Origin: Rubritalea profundi
Lineage (GTDB): Bacteria; Verrucomicrobiota; Verrucomicrobiia; Verrucomicrobiales; Akkermansiaceae
NCBI RefSeq assembly: GCF_002954445.1
Contig: NZ_MQWA01000001.1
Coordinates: 2,814,512 to 2,878,511, forward strand
Direction of reading: 5' to 3'
DNA: 64,000 nucleotides
The notes beneath the pieces were generated by a model. It saw nothing but the letters and a program-made list of their open reading frames with translations, was not told the DNA's origin and did no database searches. Positions within the stretch are counted from its first letter, which is position 1, and every line of letters begins with the position of its first letter. Both the position numbers and the translations under genes were made by a program. Positions 7,088-15,580 of the stretch are shown here, one piece after another.

Positions 7088-8094
7088 TTAGCTGCGGCAC
7101 TTGTTGATCAAGTCTTCGAGGTAGCCGGTGATTTCTAACAGCCCTTTGGTGTAGTTATTGTCTTCTAGGCAATTGAGGTTGTCTCTTGCTTCATCGAGCA
7201 TCTCAACTGCGGTGTCGAGTGAGGCCTCAATAGATGCAGTGTAGGCTTTGGCTCCTACTAAGCCTTCAAAGTCGAGCGGTTGCTGGTCTTTGATGTTCTT
7301 TTTAAGCAGCTTCTTCGTGCTGTTGGGAGCTGTTTCTAGCAGATTGAGAAGAGGCAGTGTGAGCTTACCTTTTTCTAGGTCGGTGCGCAGAGTCTTGCCA
7401 ACTTGGTCTTCGGAGCCGACGAGGTCGAGGCAGTCGTCGTAGATCTGGAAGGCGGTGCCTAGCTTGAGGCCGTAGTCATAGACTTTTGCTTCGGTTTCAG
7501 CATCCGCACCTGAGAGTGAGGAAGAAATGCCGGCTGATGCGGCAAAGAGCGCGCCCGTTTTCATAGCGATGATGCGGAAGTATTCTTGCTTTGTCAGGCC
7601 GAGGTCAAATCGGCGTTGCGTCTGAATGACTTCGCTTGGCAAACTTCGCGTGAAGCTGTGCCGACCTTGCGGCAGATGTCGATGCTACCGAACTCTGTGG
7701 CGAGTAGAAGAGCGTGAGAGAATAGAGCGTCACCTAGTAGGACCGCCATTCCGTTGCCCCATTTGGCATTAGGTGTGGGCGTTTTACGGCGAGTATCGGC
7801 TTCGTCGATGATGTCATCGTGAACCAGAGTGGCCATATGAATGAGCTCAAAAATGACGCCAATCTTGAGGTTGTCGTCAGATATTTTTCCTAGTGCGCCA
7901 CCTGCGAGGATGGCGAGGGCTGGACGAATGCGCTTGCCGCTCGTGTTACAGATGTAGTCGATGTATGGCTCCACTTCAGAGTCAAAAGCTTTGACCTGCT
8001 CAGAGATCTGCTTTTCTACCTGTTTGATTTCCTTGCGGACGAGATCGAATGCGATGCGTCCTTTTGAGTCAGAAAATGATTTTAGGCGTGCCAT
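7088..8094 (-). CDS. Trans-polyprenyl diphosphate synthase (one-base frameshift near 7634)
   Basis: Makes the long all-trans isoprenoid diphosphate used for the quinone side chain (here presumably menaquinone, since menD is present). Two frames overlap: the first carries the FARM-type Asp motif (LVHDDIIDEADTRRK, Asp93-Asp94) and ends after REVCQ; the second carries the second Asp-rich motif IYDDCLDLVG. Restoring one G in the CAAGGCGAAG context near 7634 reads REVCQGEVIQTQRRF, the normal family sequence, and gives 335 residues, the usual length of octaprenyl/solanesyl synthases. Chain length cannot be read from the sequence with confidence. Follows aroK by 93 bases on the same strand. An essential enzyme, so the break is probably an artefact. 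Confidence 0.9.
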
Positions 8095-8187
8095 GTGGTA
8101 TGTGTGGTGCGGAAAGAGCTTTGGCGGGGTAATAGAGAGAGCTGGGATTCTTCACACTCGGAGCTTAGATGCAACCGTAATCGTGTC

Positions 8188-8745
8188 TTAGCTGTGTCCA
8201 AAAAAGTATCGGGCACTCTCGAGAATGCCATGCGCTGTCTCCGCGATATTGAGGCCTGATGTTTGCAGGCGTAGGTGAGAGACTTCTCTGTAAATGGCAT
8301 TGCGCTGGTTGAGCATCTTTTCGATGGTTTCGCGAGGATTCCCGGTTTGCAGTAATGGTCGCTTACTATTGCGCGATGTGCGCTCCAGTAGAGTGTCGGT
8401 ATTCGCATCGAGCCAGACCACGTAACCGAGTTCGCGTAAGAGCGGGCGATTTTGTTCTTTTATCGGTAGTCCACCGCCAGTGGCGATGATGTGGTGGGTG
8501 ACTCCGTCGCTGATGAGTTGATCGACTGCTTGAGTCTCGCAATTGCGAAAATAGCTCTCGCCTCTAAGTGAGAAAATGTCTGCCACGCTGAGTTTCTCAA
8601 GTTCTTCGATTTTACTGTCGGTATCGATCAGCGGGTAGCTGAGTAACTTACCCAACTCGCGGCCGATGGTTGATTTTCCCGAACCCATAAAGCCAACGAG
8701 GATAATATTCCTAGCAGGCATGGTGTTCGTTGTTTCTGCATTCAT
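8188..8745 (-). CDS. aroK: Shikimate kinase
   Basis: Phosphorylates shikimate at O3 in the common aromatic pathway, feeding chorismate to aromatic amino acids and to menaquinone (menD at 57 kb). 185 residues; Walker A GFMGSGKST near residues 18-26, the shikimate-binding DTDSKIEE and FR/GGG elements (ESYFRNCE and ATGGGLP), and the lid arginine region NSKRPLL. ATG at 8745 gives MNAETTNTMPARNII; Met9 is an alternative start. First gene of the minus-strand cluster with the prenyl synthetase. Confidence 0.95.
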   Translation of the reverse strand: MNAETTNTMPARNIILVGFMGSGKSTIGRELGKLLSYPLIDTDSKIEELEKLSVADIFSLRGESYFRNCETQAVDQLISDGVTHHIIATGGGLPIKEQNRPLLRELGYVVWLDANTDTLLERTSRNSKRPLLQTGNPRETIEKMLNQRNAIYREVSHLRLQTSGLNIAETAHGILESARYFFGHS

Positions 8746-8808
8746 AGCGCGAGTGTAGGAAAGATTGTTAGCATGACCAGAACGGAGATGACCTAAATGG
8801 CGCTCAGT

Positions 8809-9627
8809 CTAGCTCAGACGAATCATATCCTTGATGAATTGCTTCCACAGGAAACAAAGTCCACGGAAGGAATAGCGAAATTTACCATTGTCAGTGATGG
8901 TGATGATACCGGTGTCGAGGTTGTGGCGGATTTGAACACGCATGTCATTCTCTACTTCTTCGTTGAGGATGTCGGGGTCAGGCATCATGAGGTTGTCAAA
9001 CGATCCACCCTTCTTTTTTATAAAGTGTTTATGGGACTCGAGCGATTGCTCAAGCGAGCAATGACGGCATGCAATCTGGTTCCAGGCCACAGCTGGGGAG
9101 TTCTTTAAAGTAGATGAGAATGGGAAATTACTAGTGCGGTAGATTTTACCATCACAAGCACGGGATGAAATGGTGACGTACGAAAAGGCAACATTCGTTT
9201 GTTTGCAGAGGCAAACTGTGACAACGGTTCGTTCTTCTGGGTGCCAAAAGAAGCTGTAATGTTGGGCTGAGCCGGCCCAGTCCCAGCTGTAGTCTGAGCT
9301 GTGTTCGAAATCGAGGGTTTCTAGTTCGTCGATATTATGTGCGGCTTCTGGAAATTGCTGGAGCCTTGGACTTCTTTCCTCATTGAGGTGATTCTCTAGC
9401 GGTAGTCGCAGCTTGCGAACCCTCGTGCCTAGCTCGATCCATGGGAGGAAAAACCAGACGAAGATAGAGGCGATCGAGAGTGGGATGTTTCCCGATATAA
9501 AGTAGACGACGGTCCCACTAGCGAGCAGGTAGACGAGCGCACCGATCTTTCTGAAGATGCGGCGGCGGCAGGAACGAAGGGCCATGCCGATGAGGATGAT
9601 ACCAATAACTGTAAGGGATTCGTGCAT
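8809..9627 (-). CDS. Membrane-anchored protein, unknown function
   Basis: 272 residues that I do not recognise. Residues 1-65 hold two or three hydrophobic helices (MHESLTVIGIILIGMAL, then ALVYLLASGTVVYFISGNI and SIASIFVWFFLPWI). The remaining 200 residues are soluble, probably cytoplasmic, with aromatic-rich strands (YSWDWAGSAQHYSFFWHPEE) and a CRHC pair. No catalytic motif is evident. It lies upstream of aroK on the same strand with 63 bases between, and divergent from the carbonic-anhydrase-like gene. Confidence 0.6.
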   Translation of the reverse strand: MHESLTVIGIILIGMALRSCRRRIFRKIGALVYLLASGTVVYFISGNIPLSIASIFVWFFLPWIELGTRVRKLRLPLENHLNEERSPRLQQFPEAAHNIDELETLDFEHSSDYSWDWAGSAQHYSFFWHPEERTVVTVCLCKQTNVAFSYVTISSRACDGKIYRTSNFPFSSTLKNSPAVAWNQIACRHCSLEQSLESHKHFIKKKGGSFDNLMMPDPDILNEEVENDMRVQIRHNLDTGIITITDNGKFRYSFRGLCFLWKQFIKDMIRLS

Positions 9628-9752
9628 AAATATGGAGTTACCTTCCGCTGAGGGAGTGGGAGGAATGGCATAGATTCGCCCAGAAATAGGTCAAGAGCAA
9701 GGGAAGTGTAGAAAATCATTGTGAGAATGCAGATGCGCCATAGATTGAGGGC

Positions 9753-10268
9753 ATGGCGATTGAGTCTTATGAGGAGTTTTTACCGGAGGTGCATTCAAGT
9801 GCATTTATTGCAGCTAGCGCTGATTTGATTGGTCGTGTGACTATTGGTGAGGAAGCGAGTATTTGGTATAATACGACATTGCGAGGTGACATTAATGAGA
9901 TTGTGATTGGGCCGCGTTCGAACGTGCAAGACAATGCCGTGATTCACCTTTCGGATGATTTTGGGACTTACATAGGTGAATATGTAACTGTCGGTCACGG
10001 GGCGATTGTCCATGCGGCCACAGTGAAGGATGAAGTTCTTATTGGTATGGGTTCCTGCATTTTAGATGGAGCCGTCATCGGCGAACGCTCGATCATCGGA
10101 GCGAATGCTCTGGTTACCAGTGGTGTTGTGATTCCCCCAGGTTCACTCGTAATGGGCTCACCAGCTAAAGTAGTGAGAAGTCTGGATCTAGTGGATCAAG
10201 CAAAAGTGAGGCATTGGGCTGAAAAGTATGTAATCCAGTCTCGTAAATACCTCGCTCGCTCAATATAA
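9753..10268 (+). CDS. Gamma-carbonic anhydrase family protein
   Basis: 171 residues with a left-handed beta-helix built from hexapeptide turns (IGRVTIG, IGEYVTVG, IGERSIIGANALV). Two histidines of the zinc site are visible in VGHGAIVHAATV, and a third candidate is in AVIHLSDD. The fold and the QDNAVIHLS/GHGAIVHA blocks match the YrdA/CaiE/PaaY branch of the gamma-carbonic anhydrases. Many members of this branch have no proven anhydrase activity, so the reaction is uncertain. The next gene starts 12 bases downstream, suggesting co-transcription. Confidence 0.85.
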   Translation: MAIESYEEFLPEVHSSAFIAASADLIGRVTIGEEASIWYNTTLRGDINEIVIGPRSNVQDNAVIHLSDDFGTYIGEYVTVGHGAIVHAATVKDEVLIGMGSCILDGAVIGERSIIGANALVTSGVVIPPGSLVMGSPAKVVRSLDLVDQAKVRHWAEKYVIQSRKYLARSI

Positions 10269-10280
10269 AGAGCAAAGATT

Positions 10281-10730
10281 ATGCCAGCAGATGTAGTGAG
10301 AGTTGAGCCGGTAGCGCTCATGCCAACCCAAGCCGGATGCGCCGTTTTCCTCGGTGACGGGGAGAAGGTGATTGTCTTTTATGTAGATCCTTCAATCGGA
10401 GCGTCTATTAATATGGCCTTGGCAAATGAGCCGGCGCCCAGGCCACTGAGCCACGACCTTTTTACCGATACTCTAAAGGCGATGGGCGCGCGTATGATGC
10501 GTGCGTTGGTTGTAAAAGTGGAAGGTGAAGTGTATTTTGCCCGGCTTTTCCTAGAGGCCCAAAATGAAGTGATGGAGCGCAAAGTTATCGAGCTCGATGC
10601 TCGTCCAAGCGACTGCATTGCAATGGCCGTGCGCTGTGGTGCTCCTCTGTACTTTTTAAAAGAGATCTGGGATAATCTAGAAGATATGTCTGAGGTTCTA
10701 GCGAGAATGCGAGCCGAAGATGGCGGGTGA
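10281..10730 (+). CDS. Bifunctional nuclease-like (DUF151) protein
   Basis: 149 residues covering the DUF151/BFN domain, named after plant proteins with reported DNase and RNase activity. Family hallmarks: RPLSHDLFTDTLKAMGARM and the C-terminal RKVIELDARPSDCIAMAVR block with the conserved Asp-Ala-Arg-Pro-Ser-Asp. Bacterial members are widespread, and their physiological role is not settled. No signal peptide. Second gene of a short plus-strand cluster after the carbonic-anhydrase-like gene. Confidence 0.88.
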   Translation: MPADVVRVEPVALMPTQAGCAVFLGDGEKVIVFYVDPSIGASINMALANEPAPRPLSHDLFTDTLKAMGARMMRALVVKVEGEVYFARLFLEAQNEVMERKVIELDARPSDCIAMAVRCGAPLYFLKEIWDNLEDMSEVLARMRAEDGG

Positions 10731-10792
10731 GCTATCAGTCGTGTAAAATTGAGGGTGGATTATTTGTAGGCTAACACCTATACCAGCATGCG

Positions 10793-11626
10793 ATGAATAC
10801 GCTTATTGCCGCAATTGATATGTCCGTCCTAGCAGCTCAAGGAGCTGACTGGGGAGTTAAAATTCTATTGGCTCTGATCACTCTAGCCGTCGGCTGGAAG
10901 GTGGCGGGGTGGATCGCTATTTTAGTTGGAAAACAGCTCGATAAAAAAGGTGTGGATCCAACGATCAAACCTTTTATTTGCACACTGATATCGACTTTAG
11001 TGAAGGTGGGTGTGGCTATTTCAGCCATTGAAACCGTTGGGATTCAAGCAACTTCTTTCGCTGCCATTTTCGCAGCAATGGGTCTAGCTATTGGTATGGC
11101 TCTCAGCGGTACATTACAGAATTTCGCTGGCGGTGTGATGCTTCTTATCTTCCGTCCATTCAAGATTGGCGATGTGATAGAGTCTCAAGGGTTCACTGGT
11201 TGCGTGAAAGAAATTCAGATTTTTCAGACGATCCTGTTGACTCCTGATAACAAGATGATCCACCTGCCGAACGGTAAGGTTTCTAACGATTCAATGGTGA
11301 ACTATTCCACGATGCCCGAGCGCCGTGTGGATTTTACTTTCGGGATTGGTTATGGTGACGACATCGACCAAGCGCGCGAAGTGCTGAAGTCGGTCATTGC
11401 TGCAAATACAGAAATAATCACCGAACAAGAGGGGCGCGAGCCATTTATTGTGGTGGGTGAGTTAGCTGATAGTTCAGTGAATTTTACGGTTCGCGTATGG
11501 GTGAAGGCTGCCGATTATTGGGGTGTGAACTTCTCGATCATTGAGAATGTGAAGAAGGCCTTTGATCAAGCAGGAATCTCTATCCCATTCCCGCAGCAAG
11601 ATGTGTACATGCACCAGGCTAACTAA
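10793..11626 (+). CDS. mscS: Small-conductance mechanosensitive channel (MscS family)
   Basis: 277 residues, the length of E. coli MscS. Three N-terminal membrane helices; the third, glycine/alanine-rich, is the pore helix (AAMGLAIGMALSGTLQNFAGG). It is followed by the beta domain (FRPFKIGDVIESQG) and the C-terminal alpha/beta domain (VDFTFGIGYGDDIDQA). Releases solutes through the inner membrane during hypo-osmotic shock. The N-terminus could start at Met1 (ATG 10793) or Met10. A strong terminator follows directly. Confidence 0.93.
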   Translation: MNTLIAAIDMSVLAAQGADWGVKILLALITLAVGWKVAGWIAILVGKQLDKKGVDPTIKPFICTLISTLVKVGVAISAIETVGIQATSFAAIFAAMGLAIGMALSGTLQNFAGGVMLLIFRPFKIGDVIESQGFTGCVKEIQIFQTILLTPDNKMIHLPNGKVSNDSMVNYSTMPERRVDFTFGIGYGDDIDQAREVLKSVIAANTEIITEQEGREPFIVVGELADSSVNFTVRVWVKAADYWGVNFSIIENVKKAFDQAGISIPFPQQDVYMHQAN

Positions 11627-11646
11627 TTTTAAGAAAGCTCTAAACT

Positions 11647-11685
11647 AAAATGGCCTCACAGCGAATATGCTGTGAGGCCATTTTT
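11647..11685. terminator. Bidirectional terminator between mscS and the M50 protease gene
   Basis: A perfect 12-bp stem, TGGCCTCACAGC / GCTGTGAGGCCA, with loop GAATAT, preceded by AAAA and followed by TTTTT. It can serve both convergent transcripts. Confidence 0.93.
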
Positions 11686-11704
11686 ATAGTAAGAATGTGA
11701 AATG

Positions 11705-12337
11705 TTAGCTCTTAGTTTGCTGCCACGCTTGGTAATTCTGGTAAGCGAACATACCCATGAAGAGGGACGCTATGTAATATCCTATGTAGATTGCTACCAC
11801 TCCTATGAGTGCGGCGATGATAATCCCAGTTAGGTGAACGCCAGCTTTGCGGCGAGGGCCCATGATAGCGCCCAGCATTTGACCTCCGTCAAGAGGAAGG
11901 ATGGGGAGGCAGTTGAATATTGCCCATATTACACTGATGAGAACGAAGGTTCCAATGAAGTGTGAGAGCATGTTCCCAGCTAGTCCAAGATAGGGGGAGA
12001 TGAAAAAGACTGCTATCGCGACTAGAATTTGACTTCCTGGGCCTGCTGCGGTCACTAAGAATGACTGCTTACGGTTTAAGATGCCAGCTGGGTAGGTCGC
12101 GTAGCCACCGAAGTTGGAAAGCACGACTTGAGTTGGCAGCTTATAGTGCTTGATCATCAGAGCATGGCCCATCTCGTGAATGAGTAGCGAGAGGAAGCCT
12201 GCTATGACAAACATTGCCAGCATAAGTAGGTCTGCGCTTGAACGAGGGTCATAACGCATGAGACCTAAGAATCCCATTGTGAGCCAAAAAATAGGCTCCA
12301 CTCGGATCGGTATACCAAAGAGTTTAAATTCGATCAT
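11705..12337 (-). CDS. Site-2-protease-like M50 metalloprotease
   Basis: 210-residue polytopic membrane protein. The zinc motif HEMGH is at residues 54-58 within a membrane helix, and the third ligand lies in LPILPLDGGQ (Asp150). This is the compact rhomboid-like 'SpoIVFB/YUP8' type of intramembrane protease without PDZ or CBS domains. Substrate unknown; relatives process anti-sigma factors or other membrane proteins. Its start lies 4 bases after the leuA stop, so it is translated from the same message as leuA, although no functional link is obvious. Confidence 0.88.
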   Translation of the reverse strand: MIEFKLFGIPIRVEPIFWLTMGFLGLMRYDPRSSADLLMLAMFVIAGFLSLLIHEMGHALMIKHYKLPTQVVLSNFGGYATYPAGILNRKQSFLVTAAGPGSQILVAIAVFFISPYLGLAGNMLSHFIGTFVLISVIWAIFNCLPILPLDGGQMLGAIMGPRRKAGVHLTGIIIAALIGVVAIYIGYYIASLFMGMFAYQNYQAWQQTKS

Positions 12338-12341
12338 AGCG

Positions 12342-14030
12342 TTATCCGTGGAGGAGGTTGTAGGCGCTTACGAGGGCTTTGAGGCCAGCCATCTCGATAG
12401 ATGGGTCGACGCCGCAGCCCCAGAGTATTCCGCTGTTTTCATTTGAGCGAAGCTGGATGTAGGCAGCTGAGTCAGAGTCTGAGCCGCCACGGATCGCGTG
12501 CGAACGGTAGTCTGTGAGAGTGAAGTCCTTGAGACCCGCCGTTTCGAGCGCGTGCACAAAGGAGTTGATCGGGCCGTTGCCCTCGCCAGAGATTTCTTTT
12601 TCAGTTCCATCGACTATGATGCATGCGTGGCAGAGAACTTGGCCTGCGGCAGCTCTGTTGTGGTCGAGTTCGTATTCTATCAACTGCAGCGGCTGAGAAA
12701 CATTAACGAAGTGCTCGAAGAATGCTTCGCGGATCTCAGAGGCATCGAGTTCCTTACTCTGTGAGTCAGCTAGCTCGTAAATGCTCTTTCCTACCTGTGG
12801 GTGCATGGTCTTAGGTAGATCAAAGCCGTGCTCGCGATCAAGGATGTAGGCTACGCCGCCTTTGCCTGACTGTGAGTTGATGCGGATGATCGCCTCGTAG
12901 GAGCGTCCGATATCCTCCGGGTCGATGGTGAGGTAGGGGACTCCCCATGCTAGATCAGCTTGTTCAGTGCGTTCTTTTCTGCGGCGGTCGAGGCCTTTCT
13001 TGATGGCGTCTTGGTGAGATCCAGAGAACGCCGTGAAGACGAGTTCGCCAGCATAGGGCGAGCGGTCAGAGACAGTCATGCGTGTGACTCGCTCGTAAAC
13101 TGCCCGGATGGATGATAGATCGCTGAAGTCGAGACCTGTTGGGATTCCATGGGAGTTCATGTTGAGAGCCACGGTGACGATGTCGAGGTTGCCAGTGCGT
13201 TCGCCATTGCCAAAGAGAGTGCCTTCTACACGGTCAGCGCCAGCCATGAGGCCGAGCTCAGTTGCTGCGGTTCCAGTTCCTCGGTCGTTGTGGGTGTGCA
13301 ATGAGACTGAGAGCGCGCCGCGCTTAGCCAAGTTTCGGCACATCCATTCGATCTGGTCGGCATGGATGTTAGGGGTGGCCCACTGGACGGTGTCCGGTAG
13401 GTTGATGATCATTTTCTTCTCGGGGGTCGGCTGCCAGATGTCGATGATCGCATTGCAGCATTCGACCGCGAAATCTAACTCGGTATCGGAAAAGGATTCT
13501 GGGGAATACTGGAGGACGATTTCAGTTTCTGGAATCGTAGGGGTAAGTTCTTTGACTAACTCGGCTCCGGCCACAGCGATGTCACGGATCTGCTCGCGTG
13601 AGGCGTCGCTAAAGGTGACGCGGCGCTGGAGTGGGGAGGTCGAGTTGTAAATGTGCACGATGGCGCGCTTAACTCCCTTGATTGCTTCAAAGGATCGGCG
13701 AATGAGGTGCTCGCGAGTTTGAACGAGGATCTGGATAGTCACATCTTCTGGGATGCGGTTTTCCTCAATCAAACGACGACAGAAGTTGTATTCAGTGTCA
13801 GCGGCAGATGGGAAGCCAATCTCGATTTGTTTAAAACCAATTTGGCAAAGAAGGTCGAAGAATTCGAGTTTTTCTTCGATGGTCATAGGCTGGGGTAGAG
13901 CCTGGTTTCCATCGCGGAGGTCGACAGAGCACCAGATCGGAGCAGAGGTGATCTGCTGGTCTGGCCATGTACGGTCGGTCAAATTTACGGGGGGGAATGG
14001 GCGGTACTTGCTAATGTTGTCTGGTTTCAT
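12342..14030 (-). CDS. leuA: 2-isopropylmalate synthase
   Basis: First committed enzyme of leucine synthesis: condenses acetyl-CoA with 2-oxoisovalerate. 562 residues, the long form found in Actinobacteria and fungi. The catalytic barrel carries SVDLRDGNQALPQP (metal-binding Arg-Asp) and the HxH metal ligands in SLHTHNDRG; GNGERTGNLD and YAGELVFTAFSGSHQD are also characteristic. Residues from about 430 form the C-terminal regulatory domain that binds leucine in homologues, so feedback inhibition is likely. No leader-peptide attenuator was evident in the short upstream gap to trmB. The M50 protease gene follows 4 bases later. Confidence 0.96.
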   Translation of the reverse strand: MKPDNISKYRPFPPVNLTDRTWPDQQITSAPIWCSVDLRDGNQALPQPMTIEEKLEFFDLLCQIGFKQIEIGFPSAADTEYNFCRRLIEENRIPEDVTIQILVQTREHLIRRSFEAIKGVKRAIVHIYNSTSPLQRRVTFSDASREQIRDIAVAGAELVKELTPTIPETEIVLQYSPESFSDTELDFAVECCNAIIDIWQPTPEKKMIINLPDTVQWATPNIHADQIEWMCRNLAKRGALSVSLHTHNDRGTGTAATELGLMAGADRVEGTLFGNGERTGNLDIVTVALNMNSHGIPTGLDFSDLSSIRAVYERVTRMTVSDRSPYAGELVFTAFSGSHQDAIKKGLDRRRKERTEQADLAWGVPYLTIDPEDIGRSYEAIIRINSQSGKGGVAYILDREHGFDLPKTMHPQVGKSIYELADSQSKELDASEIREAFFEHFVNVSQPLQLIEYELDHNRAAAGQVLCHACIIVDGTEKEISGEGNGPINSFVHALETAGLKDFTLTDYRSHAIRGGSDSDSAAYIQLRSNENSGILWGCGVDPSIEMAGLKALVSAYNLLHG

Positions 14031-14086
14031 GACGGTGCCTAGGCTGAAGCTAGGAGTGATAAGTGTGAAGTGGAAAGTGGTGAGTG

Positions 14087-14701
14087 CTACTCAGGTTTGC
14101 GGAAGCGGGCGCGTTCGATGACTTTGCCCTCGGCCTCCCACTGGAGTTGAAAGTCGGTCTTTGGGTAAAAGAAGGCGTCCTCCGGCCACTCAAGTCGTTC
14201 GAGTTTTTGGAAGGTTTTTAGTTCCTCTTCGACCCATTCAAAGTATTCTGGGTGATCGGTTTTGAAGCGAAATTCTCCACCCGGCTTGAGCGCTTTATAG
14301 AGAGCTTCGAGAAAGCCTTGTTGGACAAGACGGTTTTTGTGGTGGCGCGCCTTTGGCCATGGGTCAGGGCAAAGTAAGTGGACTCGGTCGACGGAGTTCT
14401 CTGGGAATAACCATTCGATCACATACTTTGACTCGAGTCGGAGTACTTTACAGTTAGCTAGTTTTCCTTGCGTAGCTTTGCGGCAAACGCGTTTTACGCG
14501 GCCGAGTAAACGCTCAACTCCAAGGAAGTTGCGATCGGGATGGTGAGCAGCCATGCCGATGATGAACGAGCCGTCGCCACTGCCGAGGTCAAGCTCGAGT
14601 GGTTGATCGTTGTCGAAGATTGTTGAGGGATCGAGTTTCGCGAAATAATCATTCGGCATGAACTCGCATTCCACTGGCTGGCGCTGCTGCTCAGATTTCA
14701 T
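14087..14701 (-). CDS. trmB: tRNA (guanine-N7)-methyltransferase
   Basis: Methylates G46 in the tRNA variable loop using SAM. 204 residues; SAM motif LDLGSGDGSF near residues 38-47, then GVERLLGRVKRVCRK, and the TrmB signature LLCPDPWPKARHHKNRLVQ. C-terminal FRFKTDHPEYFEW is typical. It precedes leuA on the minus strand with a 56-base gap containing the repeated GTGTGAAGTGGAAAGTGG type of low-complexity sequence seen elsewhere in the window. Confidence 0.96.
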   Translation of the reverse strand: MKSEQQRQPVECEFMPNDYFAKLDPSTIFDNDQPLELDLGSGDGSFIIGMAAHHPDRNFLGVERLLGRVKRVCRKATQGKLANCKVLRLESKYVIEWLFPENSVDRVHLLCPDPWPKARHHKNRLVQQGFLEALYKALKPGGEFRFKTDHPEYFEWVEEELKTFQKLERLEWPEDAFFYPKTDFQLQWEAEGKVIERARFRKPE

Positions 14702-14819
14702 CGCGGCAGTCTGCTAAGAGAATTTCGGATATGCAAGGCTAGGAAAGGTGAATTTCTATTCTGAATCATTGAGTTTTCCCTTTGCCTGAAGAAGCTATGG
14801 AGCTAGGTCTTATACGCTC

Positions 14820-14897
14820 ATGAAATACCCGATCCTCCCAACTCTGTGTTTTATTCTTCTGCTTGCAAGTTACTGTGCCGCATTTGTCTTAGGTTAG
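14820..14897 (+). CDS. Possible 25-residue hydrophobic peptide
   Basis: An ATG-initiated frame encodes MKYPILPTLCFILLLASYCA followed by AFVLG and a stop. It has the composition of a small single-pass membrane peptide. It sits in the divergent gap between trmB and the TPR gene, with a plausible promoter side, but nothing else supports translation. Confidence 0.3.
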   Translation: MKYPILPTLCFILLLASYCAAFVLG

Positions 14898-14952
14898 TCT
14901 GGATATCGGCGGTTGCGCTGGACTGAGGAGTTGTGCTAGCGTCGTGCTTGAG

Positions 14953-15414
14953 ATGAATGAGGAACGGTGCTTAGCTGCTGCGGAAGGTTACTTGCAATTA
15001 GAGATGCCTGTTGAGGCTGTATTGGAAATTGAGCGCCTACCTGTGAATGTGCGACAAGGTGTGCATTCTTCCGAGCTTGAGCTTGCTGCCCAAATGATGC
15101 AAAAGCATTGGAATCGCGGCGCAGAGTTAGCTAGCCTTCTTTGTGCGCTGAAGCCAAGCAAGCGCGCCTACTTTTTACACGCGGCCTATTGTTTGCATGA
15201 AACGGGCGATACGCTGGCAGCCAAGAGCTTCTTGATGAGTGGGCCTAAGAGTTTGATGAAGGATGCGCTCTTTCATTACAATATGGCATGTTATTGTGCT
15301 GTGCTAGGGGATGTAGAAGAGGCGAGTCGCCATCTGATACCGGCTTTAGAGTTGGATCCTGCACTGAGAAAAATAGCATTAAGCGATGAGGATCTTAAGG
15401 GAATTACGTTCTAA
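14953..15414 (+). CDS. TPR-like helical repeat protein
   Basis: 153 residues from ATG 14953 (a GTG at 14944 would add three). The protein is wholly helical with degenerate tetratricopeptide repeats, clearest in DALFHYNMACYCAVLGDVEEASRHLIPALELDP, summarised as HYNMACYCAVLGD plus ALELDP. No signal peptide. TPR proteins mediate protein-protein contacts; the partner is unknown. Monocistronic as far as can be seen; fusA follows after 166 bases. Confidence 0.75.
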   Translation: MNEERCLAAAEGYLQLEMPVEAVLEIERLPVNVRQGVHSSELELAAQMMQKHWNRGAELASLLCALKPSKRAYFLHAAYCLHETGDTLAAKSFLMSGPKSLMKDALFHYNMACYCAVLGDVEEASRHLIPALELDPALRKIALSDEDLKGITF

Positions 15415-15580
15415 CTGGCGTGCCCAGCATAGGTCTGTTTGCTCAGAGTTACTTACATTAGCTGGAGATTTGTTATTTTTTTAAGAAATTGGCATAGAGT
15501 GATTGCCAAATGATCTGTGGCGATATATGCAACGCTGCAAGTAACTCGGCACAAAGTCGAAACACGAAAGGACCATTCTT

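Noticed and set aside
13108-13650. 180-codon plus-strand frame
   Set aside because: Antisense shadow of leuA; Ser/Arg-rich composition without a domain.
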